Shown here: piece by piece, positions 34,989 to 42,898 of the stretch
Position numbering within the stretch: the first letter of the stretch is position 1
Layout of the letters: each line of letters opens with the position of its first letter
Source: Crossiella equi
Lineage (GTDB): Bacteria > Actinomycetota > Actinomycetes > Mycobacteriales > Pseudonocardiaceae
Direction: 5' to 3'
DNA: 64,000 nucleotides
NCBI RefSeq assembly: GCF_017876755.1
Contig: NZ_JAGIOO010000001.1
Span: 8,293,786-8,357,785, forward strand
Position numbers and translations under genes: made by a program
Notes under the pieces: generated by a model
Told to the model about the DNA's origin: nothing
The model's input: only the letters and a program-made list of their open reading frames with translations
Databases searched by the model: none

Positions 34989-35689
34989 TCACCGCGGCGG
35001 GTGGCCGCCCGTCCGGCGGGGTGGTCGGCGCGCGCCCGGGTTGAGCAGGCCCCGGCGGAAACCCTCGGCCACCGCCGCCGCGCGGTCGCGGACGCCGAGT
35101 TTGGCGTAGATGTGCTGCAGGTGCGTTTTCACCGTGGCCTCGCTCAGGAACAGGCGTTGGGAGGTCTCACGGTTGTTCACGCCGGCCGCGACCAGTTCCA
35201 GGACCTCCAGTTCGCGGGGGCTCAGGGGTTCCTCCGCGGGGGCGGGGTGCGCAGGCGGCCCAGGACCGTCGCGGCCACGGCGGGGGAGAGCACCGACTCG
35301 CCCCGGGCCGCGGCCTCGACCGCCCGGAAGAGGTCCTGGCGCGGGGCGTCCTTGAGCAGGTAGCCCGTGGCGCCCGCCTCGATGGCCGGAAGCACGTCGT
35401 GGTCGGCGTCATAGGTGGTCAGCACCAGGACCTGGCTCGGGAGGTTCCGGGTGCGCAGCGCGGCGGCCTCGCGCCGGACGTCGCGGCCCAGCACGGTGAT
35501 CCGGCCGCCGTCCGGGCGGCGCAGCCCGGTGACGCACTCGACCGTGGTGGTCTTGCCCGCGCCGTTGCGCCCCAGGACGCCGAAGATCTCACCGCGTGCC
35601 ACGGTGAAGGACACATCGGCCACGGCGACGCGGTCGCGGTAGCGCTTGTGCAGGGAGTCGACCTCGATGACTGGCTCGGTGACTGGCAT
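34989..35689 (-). pseudogene. chimeric remnant: ABC transporter ATPase N-terminus fused to NarL-type response regulator
   Basis: From the ATG at 35687-35689 the frame reads an ABC ATPase start with Walker A (FTVARGEIFGVLGRNGAGKTTT) for about 80 codons. It then continues in frame as the second half of a receiver domain (QVLVLTTYDADHDVLPAIEAGATGYLLKDAPRQDLFRAVEAA). The Walker B/signature motifs and the phospho-acceptor Asp region are both missing, so a deletion joined two genes. A frameshift near 35220-35250 then puts the LuxR helix-turn-helix (LSPRELEVLELVAAG, TVKTHLQHIYAKLGV) in another frame. Neither parent activity can remain. Confidence 0.75.
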
Positions 35690-35960
35690 GGGACCAGCGT
35701 GTCCTGTGCCACCGTGGCACAGGATCACTCAGCTCGGTGGGGATGGACCGGTGGGTGGTGGAGCCGGGATCAGCTGATCGGTTGATGCGCCCGGCCCCTT
35801 ACTCCCCTTACCCGGCGCCGCCCCCGCCTAAGGGCCCCTCAGTCGCCCGCCTGAGGCCTCCGCACGGCCAATCCCGAGGTGATCACCCCATGCCCACCCC
35901 CACCCCTCAGCAGCACTCTGGTCCTCGTCACCGACCAGCGCTCCCGAGAGGACGACCACG

Positions 35961-36176
35961 ATGATCACCTGGACCGACCAGGCACTCCGCGCCGAGATCG
36001 ACTACCGCGCCCACCTGGCCACCGCGGCCATGGGGCACGGCGAGGGCAAGGACCGGCAGGCCCACCGCTGGCTGCGCGCCTTCGGCACCCGCGTCGACGA
36101 GGTGCCCGAGCGCGAACAAGTCCCGGAGAAGGATCCCGAGGAACCGTCGGAGCAGTACCGGCCGTGCGCCGCCTGA
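35961..36176 (+). CDS. small hypothetical protein
   Basis: 71 aa, ATG with GAGAGGA upstream. Begins MITWTDQALRAEIDYRAHLA, helical, with an acidic, Glu/Pro-rich C-terminus. No family recognised. Good codon bias; next gene starts 22 bp later on the same strand. Confidence 0.5.
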   Translation: MITWTDQALRAEIDYRAHLATAAMGHGEGKDRQAHRWLRAFGTRVDEVPEREQVPEKDPEEPSEQYRPCAA

Positions 36177-36197
36177 GGCCGGGAAACCGGCACGGCC

Positions 36198-39167
36198 ATG
36201 TCGGCGGGGTGTGCCACGATGCTGGATGTGGCGAGACTGGGGTCGGGTATCCCGCTCGTCGCGCGGGGCGCGCAGCTGCGCCAGCTCCGCGCGGCGCTGC
36301 GGCAGGCGGGCAAGGGCACGGCGGGGGCGGTGCTCCTGGCCGGTGACGCCGGAGTCGGCAAGTCCCGGCTGCTCACCGAGCTGAGCGGGCTGGCGGCCGG
36401 TGAGGGCGCGCTCGTGCTCACCGGGCGCTGCCTCGACGTCGGCGAGGGCGGCCTGCCGTACCTGCCGTTCGTCGAGGCGCTGGGACAGCTCCGCGAGTCC
36501 CACCTGGACGCTCTGCGCGCCCACCCCGCCCTGGCCAAGCTGCTGCCCGAGGTCCTGCCCGAGCACGTGTCCACAGGGGAGGCACGACGGTCCGACCTGG
36601 ACATGAGCCAGCTGCAGATGTTCGACGCGGTGCACGTGCTGCTCACCGAGCTGGCCGCCGAGCGCACCGTGCTGCTGGCCCTGGAGGACCTGCACTGGGC
36701 CGACGGCTCCACCCGGCACCTGGTGTCCTTCCTGCTCTCCCGGCTGCGCGGGCACCGACTGCTCGTGGTCGCCACCTACCGCAGCGACGACCTGCACCGG
36801 CGCCACCCGCTGCGCCCGCTGCTGGCCGAGCTGGTCCGGCTGCCCGCCGTCGAACGCCTCGACCTGGCGCCGTTCACCACCGCCGACGCGCGCACCTTCG
36901 TCCGCAGGCTCGGCGACGGCCTGCCCGAGCGCCGCGTCGCCCAGATCGCCGAGCGCTCCGAGGGCAACGCGTTCTTCGCCGAGGAGCTCATCGCCGCCTG
37001 CGCCGACACGGGCGACGGGGTGCCCATCGGCCTGGCCGACGTGCTGCTGGCCCGCATCGAACGGCTCGCGCCCACCACCCAGCAGGTCATCCGGGTGGCC
37101 TCGGTGTCCGGCCGCCGGGTCACCGACGCGCGGCTGGGCGCGGTCACCGGTCTGCCCGACCACGAGATCGAGGCCGCGCTGCGCGAGGCCGTCACCCACC
37201 ACGTGCTGGTCTACAAGGACACCTCGCACGCCTACGTCTTCCGGCACGCCCTGCTGCGCGAGGCCGTCTACGCCGACCTGCTGCCCGGCGAGCGGGTGCG
37301 GCTGCACGCCGGGTACGCCAAGTTCCTGGCCGCCAAGCAGAACAAGCGCGGCCTCGCCGCCGAGCTCGCCCACCACAGCATGCGCTGCCACGACCTGCGC
37401 CAGGCGCTGGCCGCCTCGGTGGCCGCCGCGCGGGAGGCCGCCGACGCCCGCGCGCCCGCCGACGGGCTGCGGCACCTGGAGGCCGCGCTGAAGCTGTGGA
37501 ACGCGGTGCCCGACCCGGAGGAGGTCACCGGCGGTGACGAGCTGTACCTGGTGCACAAGGCCATGCACACGGCCAGCTCCGCCGGTGAGGACGACCGGGC
37601 ACTGGCCTACGGCCGCACCGCCGTCACCATGGCCGAAGCGCTGGGCGACCCGGTGCGCGCGGCCGAGGTGCAGCGCAAGTACGTGCAGACGCTGATGGCG
37701 GTGGAGGGCAAGCGCGACAAGGCGCAGCAGGTCATCGAACGGGCCTGGCAGCTGGTGGCCGACCAGCCGCCCAGCCCCACCCGCGCCTGGGTGCTCGCGG
37801 TGCGGGCGCGCGTCACCATGAACGTCGACCGCCAGGGCACCGGGCTGGCACTGGAGTACGTGCGCGCCGCGCGGGCCGATGCCGAGGCCTGCGGGGCGAT
37901 CGGCGCCCAGGTCGACGCGGAGGTCTCGCTCGGCATCCTGGCCTCCCGCCTGGGTGACCAGGAGCAGGCCGCCGAGCACTACCGGGTCGCGCTGCGGCGC
38001 ACGCAGGACGCCGACATCCCGTCGGTGGAGCTGCGGGCCTGGTACAACCTGGCGGTCAACCGCTACGAGGCGGGCGAGGTCGGCGAGGCCCTGGACACCG
38101 CCCGGCGCGGCTGGGCCCGGGCCGAGGCCACCGGGCTGTCCTGGAGCACCTACGGCGTGGAGCTGCGGGCCCTGCACATCCTGCTGCTCTACGTCCACGG
38201 CGACTGGGACTCCGCGCGCAAGGCCGCCGACCTGAGCGGCTGCGCGGTGCCGGACGCGGCCAGTGCCCGCATCGCCGCGGTCTCGCTGTTCACCCTGGTC
38301 GGCCGGGGCGAGTTCGCCCGGCTGCCCGAGATGGCGCAGCGGGTGCGGCCGGACTGGCACAAGGACTGGGACATCGCGATCATCGCGGCCGCCTGCTTCG
38401 GCGACGCCGAGCTGTGGCGGGGCGACCTCGACCGCGCGCTGGACTGGATCGTCGAGGCCCTGGACATCGCCTACGAGCACCGCGAGCTCGCGGTGGTCCG
38501 CATCGGCACCCTGAAGCTGGCCGTGCACGCCGAGTTCGCGGCCAACGCGCGCCAGCACAAGGACACCGCCACCGAGACCGAACACACCGCCGAGGCCGCG
38601 GAGGTGCTGGCGGGCATCCACGAGGTGCTGGCCAACCTGCCCGAGACCAAGGTGCTGGGCCCGGAGGCCCGCGCCTGGCTGGCCCGCGCCGAGGCCGAGG
38701 AGGCGCGCACCCGGGCGGCGGACACCTCGGCCCACTGGCGCAAGGTCGTCGACGGCTTCGCCTACGGCCACCGCTACGAACAGGCCCTGGCGCGCTACCG
38801 CCTGGTCCGCACCCTGACCGCCGAGGGCGACAAGCAGGCCGCCGCGCGGGAGCTGCACGAGGCGACCGCGGCGGCCACCGCCCTGGGCGCGGCGCCCCTG
38901 GCCGAGGCCCTGGCCACACTGGCCCGCCGGGCCCGCCTGGCCACCCCGGCGGGCGAGCACCCCGAGCTGGGCGTGGACCCGTTCACCCCGAGGGAGCGCG
39001 CGGTCCTGGACCTGGTCGCCAAGGGCCACACCAACCGCCAGGTCGGCGAGCAGCTGTTCATCAGCGAGAAGACGGTGAGCGTGCACCTGAGCCGGGTGAT
39101 GGCCAAGCTGGGCGCCGCCAGCCGCACCGAGGCGGTGACCAAGGCCCACGAACGCGCGTTGCTCTGA
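36198..39167 (+). CDS. large LuxR/AAA (MalT/LAL-type) transcriptional regulator
   Basis: 989 aa (or 982 from the ATG at 36219). AAA-type sensor ATPase at the N-terminus: Walker A GDAGVGKS near 50-57, Walker B TVLLALEDLHWAD. A long TPR-like helical middle follows (about 350-880), and a C-terminal LuxR helix-turn-helix (FTPRERAVLDLVAKGHTNRQVGEQLFISEKTVSVHLSRVM). Such LAL regulators act as ATP- and ligand-switched activators, often pathway-specific for polyketides or sugars. Next to it lies a LacI-GH13 unit; a direct link is not shown. Confidence 0.88.
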   Translation: MSAGCATMLDVARLGSGIPLVARGAQLRQLRAALRQAGKGTAGAVLLAGDAGVGKSRLLTELSGLAAGEGALVLTGRCLDVGEGGLPYLPFVEALGQLRESHLDALRAHPALAKLLPEVLPEHVSTGEARRSDLDMSQLQMFDAVHVLLTELAAERTVLLALEDLHWADGSTRHLVSFLLSRLRGHRLLVVATYRSDDLHRRHPLRPLLAELVRLPAVERLDLAPFTTADARTFVRRLGDGLPERRVAQIAERSEGNAFFAEELIAACADTGDGVPIGLADVLLARIERLAPTTQQVIRVASVSGRRVTDARLGAVTGLPDHEIEAALREAVTHHVLVYKDTSHAYVFRHALLREAVYADLLPGERVRLHAGYAKFLAAKQNKRGLAAELAHHSMRCHDLRQALAASVAAAREAADARAPADGLRHLEAALKLWNAVPDPEEVTGGDELYLVHKAMHTASSAGEDDRALAYGRTAVTMAEALGDPVRAAEVQRKYVQTLMAVEGKRDKAQQVIERAWQLVADQPPSPTRAWVLAVRARVTMNVDRQGTGLALEYVRAARADAEACGAIGAQVDAEVSLGILASRLGDQEQAAEHYRVALRRTQDADIPSVELRAWYNLAVNRYEAGEVGEALDTARRGWARAEATGLSWSTYGVELRALHILLLYVHGDWDSARKAADLSGCAVPDAASARIAAVSLFTLVGRGEFARLPEMAQRVRPDWHKDWDIAIIAAACFGDAELWRGDLDRALDWIVEALDIAYEHRELAVVRIGTLKLAVHAEFAANARQHKDTATETEHTAEAAEVLAGIHEVLANLPETKVLGPEARAWLARAEAEEARTRAADTSAHWRKVVDGFAYGHRYEQALARYRLVRTLTAEGDKQAAARELHEATAAATALGAAPLAEALATLARRARLATPAGEHPELGVDPFTPRERAVLDLVAKGHTNRQVGEQLFISEKTVSVHLSRVMAKLGAASRTEAVTKAHERALL

Positions 39168-39175
39168 CGCAGGTT

Positions 39176-39200
39176 TCCGCAACTCTGTCGATAAATTGCG
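39176..39200. promoter_or_regulatory. candidate LacI autoregulatory site
   Basis: Inverted repeat CCGCAA-N13-TTGCGG in front of the LacI gene. The half sites resemble the TTGCGCAA boxes at the GH13 promoter, suggesting the same regulator acts here. Confidence 0.4.
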
Positions 39201-39243
39201 GTCTGGTGACCTTGATTTCCAGCCGCTCTGTTACCTTTCCCTG

Positions 39244-40254
39244 GTGGCGTCCAACAAACTGGCCCGAGTCGCCGAGTTCGCCGGGGTGAGCGTGTCCACG
39301 GTCAAACGGGTCCTGGCCGGGACGTCGGAGGTCTCGCCCCGGACCCGGGACGCCGTGCTCACCGCGCTGACCGCCTGCGGCTACGACCGGCCGGACCGGG
39401 TGCACGACCAGCGGCTGCCCCTGGTCGGGCTGGTGGTGCCCGACCTGCTCAACCCGATCTTCCCGGCCTTCGCCGAGGCCGTGGTCGGGCTGCTCAACCT
39501 GCACGAACTGATCCCCGTGCTGTGCGCGCGCACCGCCGACGGGGTGGTGGAGACCCAGCACATCGACACCCTGCTGCGGCAGAACCCCAGCGGCCTGGTG
39601 TTCATCGGCGCCAGCCTGGCCGACGCGGGGGAGGAGCAGGGCAGGCTGCTGCGCGAGCGCGGTGTGCCGCTGGTGCTGATCAACGCCGACGACGAGTACA
39701 GCGGCGGCGCGCGCCTGGCCGTGGACGACGCCGGGGCCGCGGAGTCCGCGCTGGCCTACCTGGCCGCGCTCGGGCACGAGCGGGTCGGGCTGCTGCTCGG
39801 GCCCATCGCGCACGTGCCCTCGGCCCGCAAGCTCGCCGGGTTCGCCGCCTTCCAGCAGCGGCGCGGGGTGCCGCCGGAGGAGTGGCGCGCCCTGGTCAGC
39901 CACGCGCTGTTCTCCATGGAGGGCGGTGCCACCGCGCTGCCCCGGCTGCTCGCCCAGCGGGTCAGCGCCGTGGTGTGCGCCAGCGACGCGCTCGCGCTCG
40001 GTGTGGTCCGGGCCGCCCGCCGCGCCGGGCTGCGGGTGCCGGAGGACCTGTCCGTGATCGGGTTCGACGACTCGCCGTTCATGGTCGCCACCGACCCGCC
40101 GCTGACCACCATCCGCCAGCCGGTGGCCGCCATCGCCGCCGCCGCGGTGTCCGCGCTGGTCGGGCAGATCGAGGGGCACGCGCCCAGCGCCGAGCTGATG
40201 CTCTTCGACACCGAGCTGATCGTGCGCGCCTCCACCGCACCCCGCCTGCGCTAG
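39244..40254 (+). CDS. LacI-family regulator of the GH13 gene
   Basis: 336 aa from the GTG at 39244, chosen because the helix-turn-helix starts at once (KLARVAEFAGVSVSTVKRVLAG); no clear ribosome site is visible, so a leaderless transcript is possible. The effector domain follows (LPLVGLVVPDLLNPIFPAF, GFDDSPFMVATDPPLTTI). It precedes a GH13 alpha-glucosidase on the same strand by 117 bp holding two TTGCGCAA palindromes; control of alpha-glucoside use is the natural reading. Confidence 0.9.
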   Translation: MASNKLARVAEFAGVSVSTVKRVLAGTSEVSPRTRDAVLTALTACGYDRPDRVHDQRLPLVGLVVPDLLNPIFPAFAEAVVGLLNLHELIPVLCARTADGVVETQHIDTLLRQNPSGLVFIGASLADAGEEQGRLLRERGVPLVLINADDEYSGGARLAVDDAGAAESALAYLAALGHERVGLLLGPIAHVPSARKLAGFAAFQQRRGVPPEEWRALVSHALFSMEGGATALPRLLAQRVSAVVCASDALALGVVRAARRAGLRVPEDLSVIGFDDSPFMVATDPPLTTIRQPVAAIAAAAVSALVGQIEGHAPSAELMLFDTELIVRASTAPRLR

Positions 40255-40262
40255 TCGGATTC

Positions 40263-40291
40263 TTGCGCAATCCGGTCAGTGGTTTGCGCAA
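40263..40291. promoter_or_regulatory. paired TTGCGCAA operators of the GH13 gene
   Basis: Two perfect 8-bp palindromes TTGCGCAA at 40263-40270 and 40284-40291, centres 21 bp apart (two helical turns, same face). This core is typical of LacI-family operators in high-GC bacteria. They lie 81-109 bp before the GH13 start. Confidence 0.65.
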
Positions 40292-40371
40292 GCCGCTGTC
40301 GTCGGACCGGAGGTTCCCGGCGGGGGCGCCGAACCGGTAACAGTGGAGTCCCCGAGCGGAAGGAACTCCCG

Positions 40372-41967
40372 GTGACGGACACGCCTTGGTGGCGGCACGC
40401 GGTGATCTACCAGGTCTACCTGCGCAGCTTCGCCGACGGGGACGGCGACGGCATCGGCGACCTGGCCGGGGTGCGCGACCGGCTGGGCTACCTGCGCGAG
40501 CTCGGCGTGGACGCCCTGTGGTTCACGCCCTGGTACACCTCGCCGATGGCCGACGGCGGCTACGACGTCGCCGACTACCGCGCCATCGACCCCGTCTTCG
40601 GCGACCTCGACCAGGTCCGGGCCCTGCTGGAGGAGGCGCACGCGCACGGCCTGCGCGTCATCTGCGACCTCGTCCCCAACCACTGCTCCGACCAGCACCC
40701 GTGGTTCCGGCAGGCCCTGGCCGATCCCGCCTCGCCGCTGCGCCACCGCTTCTGGTTCCGGCCCGGCCGCGGCGAGCACGGCGAGCTGCCGCCCAACGAC
40801 TGGCCCTCCCAGTTCGGCGGCGACGCCTGGACCCGCACCACCAACCCCGACGGCAGCCCGGGCGAGTGGTACCTGCACCTGTTCACCCCCGAGCAGCCCG
40901 ACCTCAACTGGGAGCACCCGGCGGTGCGCGCGGAGTTCGAGGACATCCTGCGGTTCTGGCTCAAGCTCGGGGTGGACGGCTTCCGCGTGGACGTGGCCGT
41001 CGCCCTGGCCAAGAAGCCCGGCCTGCCCGACCAGGGCGCCGACCCCGACCCGCTCGACCTGCCCTACCAGGACCAGCCGCAGGTGCACGAGATCTACCGC
41101 TCCTGGCGGCGGGTGCTGGAGGAGTTCCCCGACCGCGCCTTCGTCGGCGAGGTGTGGCTGCCCAACCCGGAGGGCCTGGCCGACTACCTGCGCCCGGACG
41201 AGCTGCACACCGCGTTCAACTTCGACTTCCTGTGCTGCGCCTGGGACCCGGCCGCGCTGCGCGAGGTCGTCGAGGGCACCCTCGCCGTGCACGCCACCGT
41301 CGCCGCCCCGCCGACCTGGGTGCTGTGCAACCACGACACCATCCGCCAGGTCACCCGCTACGGCCGCGCCGACACCTCCTTCGACATCGACCACCGCCGC
41401 TTGGAGGACCCGGCCGATACCGACCTGGGCCGCCGCCGCTCGCGCGCGGCCGCGCTGCTCAGCCTCGCCCTGCCCGGTTCGGCCTACGTCTACCAGGGCG
41501 ACGAGCTGGGCCTGCCCGAGGTGCGGGACCTGCCCGACGAGCTCCGCCAGGACCCGACCTTCCAGCGCTCCGGCGGCCAGGACCGGGGCCGCGACGGCTG
41601 CCGCGTCCCGCTGCCGTGGACCACCGAGGGCCCGTCGCTGGGCTACTCCACCGCACCGCCCTGGCTGCCACAGCCGCCGGACTGGGCCGCGCTGTCCGTG
41701 CAGGCCCAGCGCGCGGACCCGGAGTCCATGCTCAGCCTGTACCGCACCGCCCTGGCCCTGCGCCGCGAGCACCTCACCGACGAGTCGCTGACCTGGCTGG
41801 ACCTGCCCGCCGACGCCCTCGGCTTCGAGCGCACCGGCGGGTTCCGCTGCGTGGTCAACCTGGGCCCGGCCGACCTGCCGCTGCCCCCGCACAACCGGGT
41901 GCTGCTGGCCAGCGGCCCGCTGCGCGGGGGCGCGCTGCCCACGGACACGGCGGTGTGGCTGGCCTAG
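40372..41967 (+). CDS. GH13 alpha-glucosidase (oligo-1,6-glucosidase type)
   Basis: 531 aa, GTG start with AAGGA upstream. GH13 regions in order: AVIYQVYLRSFADGDGDGIGDLAG, region I DLVPNHCSDQHPWF, region II GFRVDVAVAL with the nucleophile Asp 207, region III FVGEVW with the acid/base Glu 260, region IV CNHD with Asp 322. No signal peptide, so it hydrolyses imported alpha-glucosides in the cytoplasm. Downstream of its LacI regulator. Its TAG stop forms part of the CTAG target into which the IS inserted; the protein is intact. Confidence 0.92.
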   Translation: MTDTPWWRHAVIYQVYLRSFADGDGDGIGDLAGVRDRLGYLRELGVDALWFTPWYTSPMADGGYDVADYRAIDPVFGDLDQVRALLEEAHAHGLRVICDLVPNHCSDQHPWFRQALADPASPLRHRFWFRPGRGEHGELPPNDWPSQFGGDAWTRTTNPDGSPGEWYLHLFTPEQPDLNWEHPAVRAEFEDILRFWLKLGVDGFRVDVAVALAKKPGLPDQGADPDPLDLPYQDQPQVHEIYRSWRRVLEEFPDRAFVGEVWLPNPEGLADYLRPDELHTAFNFDFLCCAWDPAALREVVEGTLAVHATVAAPPTWVLCNHDTIRQVTRYGRADTSFDIDHRRLEDPADTDLGRRRSRAAALLSLALPGSAYVYQGDELGLPEVRDLPDELRQDPTFQRSGGQDRGRDGCRVPLPWTTEGPSLGYSTAPPWLPQPPDWAALSVQAQRADPESMLSLYRTALALRREHLTDESLTWLDLPADALGFERTGGFRCVVNLGPADLPLPPHNRVLLASGPLRGGALPTDTAVWLA

Positions 41968-41984
41968 AGCCTGTCCTGTAAGTC
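41968..41984 (+). repeat. IS left terminal inverted repeat
   Basis: AGCCTGTCCTGTAAGTC, identical in reverse to 42882-42898. Confidence 0.92.
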
Positions 41985-42005
41985 GTTGATCTGGGCGTCT
42001 GGTAT

Positions 42006-42883
42006 TTGTGTGTCGTGGTGGGTCGCGGTGAGTTGACGGATCGGGCGTGGGCGGTGATCGAGCCGTTGCTGCCTCCAGTGGCCAGTGGTGGGCGGCGGTG
42101 GCGTGATCACCGGCAGGTGATCAACGCGATCCTGTGGAAGCTGCGTACCGGCGCGCCCTGGCGTGACCTGCCTGAGCGGTATGGGCCGTGGAAGACCGCG
42201 CATGAACGGCTGCGGTTGTGGACCAAGGACGGCACCTGGGCGCGGATCCTGGACGAGGTGATCGTCAAGGACGACTCCGTCGGCGCTCTGGAGTGGGTGG
42301 TCAGCGTGGACTCCAGCGTGGTGCGGGCCCATCAGCACTCGGCCGGAGCCCGGAAAAAGGGGGCTGCGGCCCCGAAGTCGAAGCCCTCGCGGTCGAGGGG
42401 GAAGGACTCGGCCGCTCCCGTGGAGGACTGAGCACCAAGATCCACCTCGCGGTGGACGGGCGTGGTCTGCCGATGCGGGTGCTGCTCACCGCCGGGCAGG
42501 CCGGGGACAACCCACAGCTCCTGCCCCTGCTCGACGGTATCCGCATCCGGCGCGACGGGCCGGGCCGTCCGCGATCACGACCGGATGCCGTGATCGCGGA
42601 CAAGGCCTACTCGCACCCCTCGACCAGGAAGGCGTTGCGACGGCGAGGGATCACTTTCGTCAGCCCGGAACGCACCGACCAGATCGCTCAGCGCGCGGCC
42701 AAGGGTGCACGCGGCGGGCGGCCACCAGCCTTCGACGTCGAGCTCTACAAGCAGCGCAACGTGGTCGAACGCTGCTTCAACCGGCTCAAACAGTTCCGCG
42801 ACCTTGCCACCCGCTATGCCAAGCGGGCCGCCTACTACCAGGCCGAACTCACCATCGCCGCCATCACGCTCTGGCTCCGATGA
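42006..42883 (+). CDS. IS5-family DDE transposase, two overlapping frames
   Basis: The first frame (TTG 42006 or GTG 42015, to 42431, about 140 aa) has the DUF4096-like N-terminus (LTDRAWAVIEPLLPP, LRTGAPWRDLPERYGPWKTAHERLRLW) and the first catalytic Asp in VVSVDSSVVRAHQHSAG. The second frame (open to 42883, -1 relative) continues GGLSTKIHLAVDGRGLP, the second Asp in DAVIADKAYSHPSTRKAL, and the YREK-like end NVVERCFNRLKQFRDLATRYAKR with the Glu. The shift probably occurs by -1 slippage at the AAAAAG run at 42354-42359. A fused product of about 290 aa is expected. Confidence 0.88.
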
Positions 42884-42898
42884 CTTACAGGACAGGCT
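42882..42898 (-). repeat. IS right terminal inverted repeat
   Basis: Reverse complement is AGCCTGTCCTGTAAGTC, identical to the left end; the transposase stop codon overlaps its inner edge. Confidence 0.92.

Larger units (their letters stand above)
41968..42898 (+). mobile_element. IS5-family (IS427-type) insertion sequence, 931 bp
   Basis: Perfect 17-bp terminal inverted repeats (AGCCTGTCCTGTAAGTC at 41968-41984, inverse at 42882-42898), with flanking CTAG copies at 41964-41967 and 42899-42902 read as a 4-bp target duplication. It encodes one DDE transposase split over two frames. Size, ends and target fit the IS427 group. It looks complete and recent: repeats are identical and neither flanking gene is broken. 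Confidence 0.92.

Noticed and set aside
35928-39182. Minus-strand open frame of over 1000 codons opposite the LAL regulator
   Set aside because: Same shadow effect; the plus strand has Walker motifs and a LuxR domain.
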